Shown: in pieces, positions 36,042 to 43,673 of the stretch
Layout: the number at the start of each line of letters is the position of its first letter
How positions within the stretch are numbered: position 1 is the stretch's first letter
Notes under the pieces: model-generated
Told to the model about the DNA's origin: nothing
What the model saw: the letters and a program-made list of their open reading frames with translations, nothing else
Database searches by the model: none
Position numbers and translations under genes: made by a program
From: Hymenobacter canadensis
GTDB lineage: Bacteria > Bacteroidota > Bacteroidia > Cytophagales > Hymenobacteraceae
Direction: 5' to 3'
DNA length: 64,000 nt
NCBI RefSeq assembly: GCF_027359925.1
Contig: NZ_CP114768.1
Span: 62,001-126,000, forward strand

Positions 36042-37139
36042 ATGAAACGCATCTGTTATCGACTGCTTTTGGTGCTGGCCGTGGCCGGGCCCGCCGGCTG
36101 CCGGCCCGCGCCGGAAGTAGCGCCCCAGCGCCGCGACATCGTGGATGCCGTGTTTGGCAGCGGCCACCTCGAAAACGCCCGCCAATACACCGTAGTGGCC
36201 AATGCCGAAGGCTTTTTGCAGGCCGCCTACGCGGCCGAAGGCGATACGGTACCGGCCGGCAAGGTCCTGTTTCGCCTCGCCAACGCCGTGCAGCGCAGCC
36301 AGGTAGCCAACGCGGCCGTAAACCTGGACTATGCGAAAAGCAACGCGCGGCAGGGCTCGCCCCAGCTGGCGCAGCTGCAGCTGCAGCTGGCCCAGGCGCA
36401 GCAAAAGCTGCTGGTCGACTCGGCCAACTACGCCCGCTACGGGCGGCTGGTGAAAACCCAGGCCGTCGCAACGGCCGACTTTGAAAACGCCCGGCTCACG
36501 TACCAGACTTCGCAGTCCAACCTGCGCGTGCTGCTGAAAAACCGCGCCGAACTGCAAAACACCCTCAACCTGAGCGTGGCCAACGCAGCCAACCAGTACA
36601 CGATTCAGCGCGAGAATGACCGGTACTACGTGCTCAGCAGCGAGCAGCCGGGCGTGCTGATGAACGTGCGCAAAAAACCGGGCGACTACGTGCGCAAAGG
36701 CGACGCCCTGGCCCTGCTGGGCGCGGGAGGCAGCCTTATCAAGCTCGACATTGCCGAGGATGACATTGGCCGGGTGAAAGTGGGCCAGCCGGTGCTGATT
36801 TCGTTGAACAGCGACAAAGCCCAGACCTACCGCGCCACCATCCGCAAAGTGTACCCCGCGTTCAACACCACCGACCAGTCGTTCGTGGCCGAGGCCACCT
36901 TCAACCCGCCCCCCAGGGGGCTGCTGAATGGCACCCAGCTGCAGGCCAACATCATCGTGGAGGAAAAGAAGAATGCCCTGGTTATTCCGTCCTACGCCCT
37001 GCTCAACGATGCCTACGTGCTGCTGGACGGCGGCAAGCAGAAGCGAGCCGTCGGGGTTGGCATCCGCACCCTGGAGTGGACGGAAATTACCCGCGGCCTG
37101 CGCGCCACCGACCGGCTCACCCTGCCCAAAGCGAAGTAG
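36042..37139 (+). CDS. ABC-exporter periplasmic adaptor (MacA/HlyD type) lipoprotein
   Basis: 365 aa. Lipoprotein signal with lipobox in VAGPAGC (Cys about residue 21). Barrel-sandwich halves (VVANAEGFLQAAYAAEGDTV and GVLMNVRKKPGDYVRKGDAL) flank an alpha-hairpin with LVKTQAVATADFENARLTYQ. A beta-barrel and C-terminal domain end the protein. A GTG lies two codons before the ATG at 36042; the ATG is preferred. It bridges the ABC permease and the TolC-like channel. Substrate of the system is unknown; a MacAB-TolC-like role is plausible. Confidence 0.9.
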   Translation: MKRICYRLLLVLAVAGPAGCRPAPEVAPQRRDIVDAVFGSGHLENARQYTVVANAEGFLQAAYAAEGDTVPAGKVLFRLANAVQRSQVANAAVNLDYAKSNARQGSPQLAQLQLQLAQAQQKLLVDSANYARYGRLVKTQAVATADFENARLTYQTSQSNLRVLLKNRAELQNTLNLSVANAANQYTIQRENDRYYVLSSEQPGVLMNVRKKPGDYVRKGDALALLGAGGSLIKLDIAEDDIGRVKVGQPVLISLNSDKAQTYRATIRKVYPAFNTTDQSFVAEATFNPPPRGLLNGTQLQANIIVEEKKNALVIPSYALLNDAYVLLDGGKQKRAVGVGIRTLEWTEITRGLRATDRLTLPKAK

Positions 37140-37141
37140 CG

Positions 37142-38383
37142 ATGCTGGCCACGAACTTCAAAATCGCCCGGGTGCACCTCACCACCAACCTGCGGCAGAC
37201 CGTGGTGGCCCTGCTGGGCGTGGTGTTCGGCATTTCGATGTACATCTTCATGAACAGCTTCATGGCGGGCGTCAACGATGCGCAAACGGTGCTGGCGTTC
37301 ACCTCCTTAGCGCACGTGCGGATTTACAACAACGGGCCAGCCGACAATACCAATCTGGTGAAAAAGGTGTATCCGGCCGCGACCATTTCCCACATCCGCA
37401 ACGCGCGGGTGCTGCCCTACACCACGGGCATCAAAAACACGGCCGCCATCCTGGCCCTGGTGCGGGCGCAGCCCGAGGTGGTGGCCATCACGCCGCAGGT
37501 CAACATCAACGTGTTTTTTCGCAACGGCGGCGCCAAGCTCAACGGCACGCTCTCGGGCGTTGACGTGGAGAATGAAGACAAGCTCTTCGGCATCGGGGGG
37601 TACATGACCGTCGGCACCTGGGCCAGCCTGCGCTACCGCCCCGACGGCATCATCCTCGGCGCCGACCTGGCCCACGACCTGAGCGTGCACGTCGATGACA
37701 ATATCAACATCCTCACCTCCGACGGCATCAGCCACAATTACAAGCTCATCGGGCTGTTTCAAACCAATGTCAAGCAGGTAGATAAGGCCAAGGCCTACCT
37801 CAACATCACCGCTGCCCGGCAGCTGCTGGCTGAAAACCAGGAGTACGTGACCGACCTGCAGGTGAACGTGCAGGATTACGAGCAAACCGCCCCGCTGGTG
37901 CAGCGCATTGCGCCGGTGATTCCCTATAAAGTGGAAAGCTGGCAGGATGCCAACCAGCAGCTGGAAGCCGGCTCGCAGCTGCGCAACATCATTGCCCTGG
38001 CCGTGTCGCTGACCATTTTGCTGGTGGCGGGCTTCGGCATCTACAACATCATGAACATGACCATCAACGAGCGAATCAAGGAGATTGCCATTCTGAAAGC
38101 CATGGGCTTTTCGGGCGGCGACGTGACCCAGATTTTTGTGACCCAGGCCCTAGTTATCGGCCTGGTGGGGGGCCTGGTGGGGATGGTGTTTGGCTACGGC
38201 GTAGCCCGAATCGTGAACGTGATTCCCTTTAAAATCGCGGGTCTGCAAACGCTGCCTATGACCTACCACCCCAGCAACTACCTGCTGGCGTTCGGGTTTG
38301 GGGTGCTGACCACGCTCATCGCGGGGTATCTGCCGGCCCGCAAGGCCGCGAAAATCGACCCCGTGGCCATCCTCAGAGGGTAA
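37142..38383 (+). CDS. ABC transporter permease (MacB/FtsX type)
   Basis: 413 aa. TM1 about 20-45 (VVALLGVVFGISMYIFMNSF), a periplasmic domain of the MacB_PCD type about 45-280, then three helices of the FtsX core (IIALAVSLTILLVAGFGIYN; FVTQALVIGLVGGLVGMVFG; YLLAFGFGVLTTLIAGYLPA). The cytoplasmic coupling helix segment INERIKEIAILKAMGFSG and the terminal ARKAAKIDPVAILRG are hallmarks of this superfamily. The ATG at 37142 lies 2 bp after the adaptor stop. The ATPase is a separate gene, so two copies of each probably assemble as in LolCD-like and split MacB exporters. Confidence 0.93.
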   Translation: MLATNFKIARVHLTTNLRQTVVALLGVVFGISMYIFMNSFMAGVNDAQTVLAFTSLAHVRIYNNGPADNTNLVKKVYPAATISHIRNARVLPYTTGIKNTAAILALVRAQPEVVAITPQVNINVFFRNGGAKLNGTLSGVDVENEDKLFGIGGYMTVGTWASLRYRPDGIILGADLAHDLSVHVDDNINILTSDGISHNYKLIGLFQTNVKQVDKAKAYLNITAARQLLAENQEYVTDLQVNVQDYEQTAPLVQRIAPVIPYKVESWQDANQQLEAGSQLRNIIALAVSLTILLVAGFGIYNIMNMTINERIKEIAILKAMGFSGGDVTQIFVTQALVIGLVGGLVGMVFGYGVARIVNVIPFKIAGLQTLPMTYHPSNYLLAFGFGVLTTLIAGYLPARKAAKIDPVAILRG

Positions 38384-38386
38384 GAA

Positions 38387-39064
38387 ATGGAAAGCCACAT
38401 CGCCCTGCGGGCCGACAACATTGTCAAGTATTTCTACGAGCCCGAGAAATTCCAGGTGCTGAAAGGCATCAGCTTTGAGGTGAAAAAAGGCGAGTTCCTG
38501 GCCCTGACCGGCAAGTCGGGCTCGGGCAAGTCGACGCTGCTCTACGTGCTGTCCACGATGGATACCGACTACGAAGGCCAGCTGCACCTCAACGGCGAGG
38601 CCCTGACCGGGCGCACTCAAAACCAGCTGGCCGCTTTCCGCAACGAGCACATTGGCTTCGTGTTCCAGTTTCACTACCTGCTCACCGACTTCACGGTGCT
38701 CGACAACGTGATGCTGCCGGCCCTGAAGCTTAACAAAAAGAGCCGGGCTGAAATCGAGGAGAAGGCCTACCAGAACCTGAAGCTGCTGGGCCTCGACGGC
38801 CAGGCCCTGAAGCTGGCCAGCCGCCTCTCGGGCGGGCAGCAGCAGCGCGTGGCCATTGCCCGCGCCCTGATAAACGACCCGGCCGTGATTATGGGCGACG
38901 AGCCAACCGGTAACCTGGATTCGAAGAATACGCAGAACGTTTTTGAAATCTTCCGGGAGCTGGCCCACGAGCGCGGGCAAACCATCATCGCCGTGACCCA
39001 CGACGAGGACTTTGCCCGCAACAGTGACCGGATAATTGATATGAGCGACGGCCTGATTGTGTGA
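38387..39064 (+). CDS. ABC transporter ATP-binding protein (MacB/LolD type)
   Basis: 225 aa. Walker A GKSGSGKSTLL, Q-loop in GFVFQFHYLL, signature LSGGQQQRVAIARAL, Walker B VIMGDEPTGNLD, and H-loop in AVTHDEDFAR. The LSGGQQQRVAIARAL and EPTGNLD pair is that of the LolD/MacB/FtsE group that drives mechanotransmission exporters. Three bases separate it from the permease stop, so it is translated as the last gene of the operon. Its downstream border (from 39065) is mobile-element debris. Confidence 0.95.
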   Translation: MESHIALRADNIVKYFYEPEKFQVLKGISFEVKKGEFLALTGKSGSGKSTLLYVLSTMDTDYEGQLHLNGEALTGRTQNQLAAFRNEHIGFVFQFHYLLTDFTVLDNVMLPALKLNKKSRAEIEEKAYQNLKLLGLDGQALKLASRLSGGQQQRVAIARALINDPAVIMGDEPTGNLDSKNTQNVFEIFRELAHERGQTIIAVTHDEDFARNSDRIIDMSDGLIV

Positions 39065-39628
39065 GGGCCGCCCGGTACCCGCCCGCGTAATGCAACAGGG
39101 CGGGCTGCCCCTGACGAAGACGCTGTTTTGTAGCTGCTAACTCCGGCGTTGCCCCATACTTTTCCGCACTGGTATTTGCGCCCCATGCTGGCTACGGCCA
39201 TGCTGCTCTCGCTGCTGGCGGGCGCGTCCCGGCTATGGCCTTGGGTGTTATTAAACAAATACGGGAAAAACCTCCGACTCGGAAGCCAAGGGGCCTGAAT
39301 GTTACTGATAAGGCCCAAAAGCGCCGTAAGAGTAACGAGGGTTGATAATTTTCCCTCGCCCATTAAGGCTACCAGAAGAGGGTAGTGAAAATGAACGTTG
39401 CGACTATATTTTATCTGTTTCTTGCATAAAATATTGACTTTTAAGCCCATAATAAGCAAATCAGCGTAGTTGCGGGGCGGAGGCGGAGGTTTTTCCCTAT
39501 TTGTTTAACAACACACTAGGCATATCAAGGCTCATTCAGTGTCGGGACTCCTACTCACCATCCTGGGCCTTAAAAAGCTCGCAAACGGGCCGCTGTTTGA
39601 CGCGGCCACCAAGAAGCAGTTTTCTCGC
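39065..39628. other. 564 bp of mobile-element debris between the ABC operon and the MazEF region
   Basis: Contains a short minus-free stretch, an ATG at 39184 followed by a signal-like start (MLATAMLLSLLAGASRLWPW) that breaks off at the border of the TIR element (39245), and the element itself. The plus-strand piece at 39539-39679 lies beyond it. The left piece and the right piece could be halves of an interrupted gene, but this is not shown. Confidence 0.45.
39245..39514. mobile_element. second TIR element, about 270 bp
   Basis: Left end starts GTGTTATTAAACAAATACGG and the right end is the complement of GTGTTGTTAAACAAATAGGG, both continuing GGGAAAAACCTCCG. This gives imperfect terminal inverted repeats of about 30 bp. 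No open frame with transposase features is present inside. The TIRs are unrelated to the 134-bp family. Likely a non-autonomous (MITE-like) or collapsed insertion sequence. No target duplication seen. Confidence 0.75.
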
Positions 39629-39679
39629 CTACTTGCCGAAAACAAGCTGCCAAAGGCTCTTTCGCGCTGGCTCGGCTAA
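39539..39679 (+). pseudogene. short coding-like fragment, hypothetical
   Basis: With a GTG at 39539 this reads SGLLLTILGLKKLANGPLFD, then KQFSRLLAENKLPKALSRWL and a stop at 39677-39679. Composition is that of a real protein end. The frame is also open into the border of the TIR element, which suggests the gene's start was removed by it. It overlaps the end of the opposite-strand gene at 39629 by about 50 bp. Function unknown. Confidence 0.3.
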
Positions 39680-40048
39680 CTTGGATGCAATGCCCTCAAC
39701 CATTTGCGTCAGCTGCTCCACCTGCAGCTGCAGGTCGCGGGGGCTGGCCGGCAGCTGCGATTGGGTGAGCTGGCCCTGACAGAAGGAACGCATATCCTCG
39801 TTCACAAATTGGCCGATGGTCTTGCCGGCGCGCTGGGCGGTTTTCTCCACGATGGCCCGCGTTTCCATATCTACTCCCCGAATGGCCCAAAGTCCTGTAT
39901 CGGGGGCCTTGCGGGGCCGGCCTCCCTTGGCTTTGGGTGTAGTTATGTTTTGTTCGGGTTCTGTTGCGGCTTCCCCAGCAGAAGTACTACTTAACTCCGG
40001 TTCTGTCCTGCATTTTGCTGACTCATCCGGTTTTGTTAAACGTTTATT
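39629..40048 (-). CDS. plasmid-type DNA-binding-like protein with an unclear or frameshifted start
   Basis: The frame is open for 140 codons (from 40048) but the only ATG in frame is at 39868. The part upstream of that ATG is clearly coding-like: GGRPRKAPDTGLWAIRGVDM follows a Pro/Glu-rich start. The part after it (METRAIVEKTAQRAGKTIGQ) looks like a ribbon-helix-helix type dimer. An ATG at 40026 in another frame (MSQQNAGQNRS, stopping at 39991) suggests a one-base shift near the start, so the true gene probably runs from 40026. GGRPRK-plus-helix proteins of this kind are common on plasmids and islands. Partition- or mobilisation-linked roles are only a guess. Confidence 0.55.
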   Translation of the reverse strand, partial: NKRLTKPDESAKCRTEPELSSTSAGEAATEPEQNITTPKAKGGRPRKAPDTGLWAIRGVDMETRAIVEKTAQRAGKTIGQFVNEDMRSFCQGQLTQSQLPASPRDLQLQVEQLTQMVEGIASKLAEPARKSLWQLVFGK

Positions 40049-40181
40049 TTAACAGCGAATGTAGGATAGTTCAGGATATGGATGTTTAGTATTACAAAAC
40101 CATGAGTTTAGTTTACAAGACTCAAATGTTTATTATACAAGGTATTACAGCAACAAGCAGTCCATACCCCCCTAGTGGATA

Positions 40182-40514
40182 TCAGTACTGGAATATCTCC
40201 TGCAGCCGGTCACAGACGGCCTGCGCCGTGGCTTTGGGCAATACACCTAAGCGGCGTACCAGGCGGGTTTTGTCCACGGAGCGGATGTGGTCGAGCGCGA
40301 CCTGGCCCTCTTTGCCCTGGAAAGTGCAGTCCACCCGGGAAGGGTAGTCACGCCGGGTGCTCGTCAGAGCCGCAATAGTGACCGTGCGCAGGTAGCGGTT
40401 CATCTCGTCGGGGGAGAGCACGACACAGGGGCGGGTCTTATTGATTTCGCTGCCCTGGGTCGGGTCAAGGTTGATGAGCCACACCTCGAAGCGCTGCACG
40501 CCTACCACTGCCAT
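40182..40514 (-). CDS. mazF: MazF/PemK-family toxin (type II toxin-antitoxin)
   Basis: 110 aa. The family's N-terminal strand and catalytic region are clear: VQRFEVWLINLDPTQGSEIN, then KTRPCVVLSPDEMNRYL, and a LTSTRRDYPSRVDCTF strand, VALDHIRSVDKTRLVRRLGV. The Arg and Thr/Ser of the RPCVV region and of the LTST strand are the usual sequence-specific endoribonuclease residues. It overlaps the antitoxin gene by 13 bp, so the two are translationally coupled. Cleaves mRNA when unopposed by the antitoxin. Confidence 0.93.
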   Translation of the reverse strand: MAVVGVQRFEVWLINLDPTQGSEINKTRPCVVLSPDEMNRYLRTVTIAALTSTRRDYPSRVDCTFQGKEGQVALDHIRSVDKTRLVRRLGVLPKATAQAVCDRLQEIFQY

Positions 40515-40762
40515 TCCGTTTCTTCAAAGGCCTCATCCGAAAAGCCCTCCAACAGTTCGCCCTCCGGAGCCTGGCCCTGGGCAATGGCTTGTTGAAAGCG
40601 CTCGTCCCAGCCCTGGCGGCGGGTCTTCACGACCGGCTTAATGAGCAGGCCTTCGGGCGTGGGCTGCAGGTCTACCTCGCCGGTGAGATTGTACTGCTGC
40701 AGTAACTTCTTAGGCAGCACAATCCCCTGGGAATTGCCCACCCGAATCAGGCGCGTGTTCAT
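40502..40762 (-). CDS. mazE: MazE/AbrB-family antitoxin
   Basis: 86 aa. The N-terminal swapped-hairpin AbrB DNA-binding domain is typical (LIRVGNSQGIVLPKKLLQQY, VDLQPTPEGLLIKPV). A C-terminal acidic tail rich in E and W (LLEGFSDEAFEETEWQW) should neutralise the toxin. First gene of the pair. Two perfect 10-bp palindromes lie directly upstream (40771-40780 and 40782-40791) and are good operator candidates for autoregulation by the MazE-MazF complex. Confidence 0.93.
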   Translation of the reverse strand: MNTRLIRVGNSQGIVLPKKLLQQYNLTGEVDLQPTPEGLLIKPVVKTRRQGWDERFQQAIAQGQAPEGELLEGFSDEAFEETEWQW

Positions 40763-41087
40763 AAAGCAAATGTACGTACAATGTAATTACATTTACAGGG
40801 TGCTATTGGTTTCATTCTCCGGAAAGCCTTTTTTATACCTGATGGTGAGTCTTTATAGACCGTTATTCAGGGGTGGCTGCTTAAAGCACTGCGACGTTGG
40901 AATGTATAAATGGCCAAAGCCACTATCGTGAAATCAAAAGTCCTTTTTTTATTAATTAATAATTTGATTAACAGCATTTTACATTTATAAGCAAGCTAAA
41001 AAGTGTGTCTACTTACCCAACTAATAGCCTTGGACTGGGCTAACGTTGGGCATATCTTCACTTGTGCGGTCACCTCTGTGGACTTCT
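40763..41087. other. intergenic, 325 bp, AT-rich
   Basis: Apart from the mazEF operators this holds an AT-rich run (about 40935-41005, with TTTTTTTATTAATTAATAAT). It looks like a transcription start region or an integration remnant. No gene seen. Confidence 0.4.
40767..40791 (-). promoter_or_regulatory. mazEF promoter/operator, two palindromes and a -7 box next to the start codon
   Basis: TGTACGTACA (40771-40780) and TGTAATTACA (40782-40791) are perfect palindromes. On the minus strand TACATTTG (40767-40774) fits TAnnTTTG and ends only four bases before the mazE ATG (40762). Transcription would then begin at or within a few bases of the start codon, giving a leaderless or nearly leaderless mRNA. 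No good -33 TTTG is apparent. Confidence 0.6.
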
Positions 41088-41678
41088 ATGGAAAGACATA
41101 CTTCTTGTGTGACTAGCTGGCTTGTCTGGTCGTTACTGCTATGTAGTTGCGACAAAACAACTCCGGATCCTGAGTTGGAATTGCCGCCTATCACTGCTAT
41201 CGGGGCCAACACGCTGGGGTTTGAGGTGGACGGACGTGTTTGGATCAACTTTGGCCGAGGCTGCTACGGCTCTGGTGGCGGAGGCTGCTTTGACAATGTT
41301 TTACGGGCGTATTCCCGCACTTACCAAGGGGTACGGCGCTTTTCCATATCAGCGGGATTAATTACACCCCGCCATCAAGAATCTTTTGCGCTAACCATCG
41401 ATACTTTGCGTGGTACCGGGACATATATATCAAGATCACCTCCTCCTTCCTATCCGATTGGTGCTGTGTCCACCGGGGCCAACGGCATTACCCTCACCGA
41501 GAGTCGTCGTGCGCGCGAATCCTTTGTGAGCCGCGCAAACGCCACGCGCATCGTGCTAACCCGCGTAGATACAGTCCGCCGCATTGTCTCCGGCACTTTT
41601 GAAGGACGTCTCGAAAATGGCTTTAGCCCAGGTTCTTTTGTTACGATCCAGAATGGTCGGTTTGACGTAACCTATTAA
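41088..41678 (+). CDS. hypothetical lipoprotein
   Basis: 196 aa. N-terminus MERHTSCVTSWLVWSLLLCS with Cys at about residue 21 (SLLLCSCDK) reads as a lipoprotein signal. The mature part is beta-rich: GANTLGFEVDGRVWINFGRG near the start, then RNRRSGTFEGRL-like (RRIVSGTFEGRLENGFSPGS) and a final VTIQNGRFDVTY. The 'LGFxVDGxVW' start and the terminal 'GxFxVTY' are typical of a family of small Bacteroidota lipoproteins (DUF6252-like). The ATG at 41088 was chosen over one 14 codons upstream. Lower GC than its neighbours, consistent with transfer. Function unknown. Confidence 0.7.
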   Translation: MERHTSCVTSWLVWSLLLCSCDKTTPDPELELPPITAIGANTLGFEVDGRVWINFGRGCYGSGGGGCFDNVLRAYSRTYQGVRRFSISAGLITPRHQESFALTIDTLRGTGTYISRSPPPSYPIGAVSTGANGITLTESRRARESFVSRANATRIVLTRVDTVRRIVSGTFEGRLENGFSPGSFVTIQNGRFDVTY

Positions 41679-42039
41679 CCCAGTTGGGTAGCAAAACAAG
41701 ACTTTTTTTTGCGCAGGGGCTTCTAGAAACTCCCTGTTCTATCTAATTTTCGTCCCTTAACATGAGATGGGTTGTACCCGCACTCCTGGAAAAGTGGCGG
41801 TTTTTCGCCTTACCGCCCCTATTTGCCAAGCGTGGTATTTTGCCGGGAAATAGGCTCTACACAAGAGGTGAAGCTACCACTGGCAGCTTCCCCTTTATGT
41901 TGCAATAGGTGCGGAATGGGAGAATTACCTGCCCTTGTCAGCCCCACACACCTGTAAAGGCCGCCGGGCCAAAGGGAGGGTGTTACAATGCCCAAAAAGG
42001 CCTTTCCAGGTGATTTTGTCGCTTGGAAAGGCCTGCCTC
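41679..42039. other. intergenic, 361 bp, with a terminator at its end
   Basis: Nothing coding is supported. The last 50 bases form the terminator of the minus-strand small-gene operon. Confidence 0.5.
41993..42034 (-). terminator. intrinsic terminator of the two small hypothetical genes
   Basis: AGGCCTTTCCA (41998-42008) pairs perfectly with TGGAAAGGCCT (42024-42034). On the minus strand the stem is followed by TTTTTGGG. It lies six bases past the stop codon at 42040. Confidence 0.8.
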
Positions 42040-42354
42040 TTATAGCTCAAACGACAAGGGCCGCACCGGCTGGGGGCCGAAGTCCTGGGCGATGCGCACA
42101 AAGTTGCGGCTGTCGTGCAAGCCGGCGCTGGAAAGGTGGATGCTGGGCGGGAAGTCGAAATGCTGCTGCAGCAAGTCCACATCGAGCGGCTGGGCAAACC
42201 CATAGGTGCCCAACCCGTCCCGGTTGTACTCGAACGCGTCGCCCGTGGCCGGCTCGTTGCCCTGGGCTTTCAGAAAGTCAATGACGGGCTGCAGGTGCGC
42301 TGTGCGTGAACCGTCGGCCTTGTCCAAAATCGGCTCTTTGGGGAGGGGCTTCAT
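42040..42354 (-). CDS. hypothetical protein, second gene of a small operon
   Basis: 104 aa, soluble. It starts MKPLPKEPILDKADGSRTAH and carries LQPVIDFLKAQGNEPATGDA, then FDFPPSIHLSSAGLHDSRN. No family recognised. Its ATG overlaps the upstream gene's stop codon (ATGA, 42351-42354), a strong sign of translational coupling and of a functional pair. A terminator follows at once. Confidence 0.6.
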   Translation of the reverse strand: MKPLPKEPILDKADGSRTAHLQPVIDFLKAQGNEPATGDAFEYNRDGLGTYGFAQPLDVDLLQQHFDFPPSIHLSSAGLHDSRNFVRIAQDFGPQPVRPLSFEL

Positions 42355-42599
42355 AGGCGCTCGGGCTGAATAGAGGGTAATAGACGGCGCGTCCGGGGCT
42401 GGGTCAGCGAGACCTCGTACACCTCGCCCGTGGCGGGGTACTCGTGCACGTAGCGGCCCTGCGCGTCGCGGTAGGAAAGGAAGGTGTTGACGGCGGCGGC
42501 TTCGGCCCGCAACTGCGCCCGCATCGCGTCCTGGAACGCAGGCGAGTCAAGTTGCTGCTGAAAGGCCGTGAGGGCGCTGAAAACGGATTCGGCGGGCAT
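42351..42599 (-). CDS. hypothetical protein, first gene of a small operon
   Basis: 82 aa. MPAESVFSALTAFQQQLDSP is followed by an Ala/Arg-rich helix (AMRAQLRAEAAAVNTFLSYR) and a small sheet (GRYVHEYPATGEVYEVSL). No family recognised. Start: the ATG at 42599 begins the amphipathic helix; the frame stays open 13 codons upstream. Coupled to the next gene by an ATGA overlap. The upstream remnant at 42631 suggests a third, broken member of the operon. Confidence 0.6.
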   Translation of the reverse strand: MPAESVFSALTAFQQQLDSPAFQDAMRAQLRAEAAAVNTFLSYRDAQGRYVHEYPATGEVYEVSLTQPRTRRLLPSIQPERL

Positions 42600-42630
42600 G
42601 GGACGCTGGGTTACGGGGGAAAAATAACAC

Positions 42631-42759
42631 TTAACCACTTACGAGTAAGTCCGTTAGCGTGTCCGGCAACTGATTATCTTCCATCTGTTGGGCCGCCTGC
42701 TGCGGGCTCAGGTCCGTTAGTAGCAGCTGGTAGGCACGTAAACCAAGTTCCGGACGATG
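42631..42759 (-). pseudogene. C-terminal remnant of a hypothetical protein
   Basis: On the minus strand an open frame of about 42 codons without a start codon reads RPELGLRAYQLLLTDLSPQQ, then AAQQMEDNQLPDTLTDLLVS and a stop at 42631-42633. It ends 32 bases before the start of the next gene, in the same direction, so an upstream operon member has probably been lost. No family recognised. Confidence 0.4.
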
Positions 42760-42805
42760 TTACAACACCCTATCTACCATCTGAGGCTACTATAGCCTGA
42801 GGTAT

Positions 42806-43612
42806 TCAGCCACCGGCTACCCAGTTTTTCAGCTCCGTCACTTTGGGCTTGCTCACGATGACTTCCTCGCGGGACTCGGGCCGCAGGTAGAGCTGCATGC
42901 GGCCGTTGAAATAGGGCTCCAGGGCCACCAGACTGGGCCGGGCGAAGAGCACCTGCCGGTTGGCCCGGAAAAACAGCCGGGGGTCTACCTGGCTTTCCAG
43001 CTCATCGAGCGGATGCTCCATCTGGTATTCCTGGCCGGTCAGGGTGGTGAGGAACACCAGGCCGTGGCGAATGGCAAAATAGGCCACGTCGGCAGTGGCC
43101 ACCGGTATCAGCTTGGTTTTGTGCGGAATCAGCCAGCTGGATTTATAGGCGGCGGCACCGCCGTTCAGCTGCTGCTGCACGCTGCGCAGCAACTGGGCAA
43201 AATCAGGCACCGGCGGTCCGGCTGGGGCCGGCGGGGCCACACCAGGCGGCGGGGACTGGCGGAGCGCATCGAATTTGTCGAGGCTGCGCTGCAGGTCGGC
43301 CCGCGTCAGGGGCTTGAGCAGGTAATCGATGCCGTTGGCGCGGAAGGCTTCCAGCGCGTGCTCGTCGAAGGCCGTGACGAAAATTACCGGACTGGTAACA
43401 GTCGTGCGCCGGAAAATCTCGAAGCTGCTGCCGTCGGCCAGATGAATATCCATAAAAATCAGCTCGGGGGCGGGGTTGGCTGCCAGCCATGCCACGGCGT
43501 CTACTACGGACTCCAGCTGGTCGAGCACCTGCGCCTGGGGCCGCACTTCGCTCAGCAGCCGCTGCAGGGAGCGGGCGGCGGCGTATTCGTCTTCGATGAT
43601 GAGCACTTGCAT
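42806..43612 (-). CDS. LytTR-family response regulator
   Basis: 268 aa. Receiver with VLIIEDEYAAAR, phospho-acceptor Asp55 in IFMDIHLADGS, and Lys in YLLKPLTRAD. A Pro/Ala-rich linker (about residues 130-155) leads to a LytTR DNA-binding domain (SSWLIPHKTKLIPVATADVA, LFFRANRQVLFARPSLVAL). Partner of the LytS-type kinase just upstream (61 bp gap), and controlled by its phosphorylation. The target genes cannot be deduced from here. Confidence 0.93.
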   Translation of the reverse strand: MQVLIIEDEYAAARSLQRLLSEVRPQAQVLDQLESVVDAVAWLAANPAPELIFMDIHLADGSSFEIFRRTTVTSPVIFVTAFDEHALEAFRANGIDYLLKPLTRADLQRSLDKFDALRQSPPPGVAPPAPAGPPVPDFAQLLRSVQQQLNGGAAAYKSSWLIPHKTKLIPVATADVAYFAIRHGLVFLTTLTGQEYQMEHPLDELESQVDPRLFFRANRQVLFARPSLVALEPYFNGRMQLYLRPESREEVIVSKPKVTELKNWVAGG

Positions 43613-43673
43613 ATGGAACTACAGGTAGTTAGCCCGCTGTCAGAGCCGCGGCCAGGGTACGGGGGTAAACCAA

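Noticed and set aside
38767..39459. 230-codon minus-strand frame over the ABC ATPase end and the TIR element
   Set aside because: Runs through an established gene and a mobile element; no domain.
41046..41087. Upstream start of the lipoprotein gene at 41088
   Set aside because: The 14 extra residues precede the lipoprotein signal and look non-coding.
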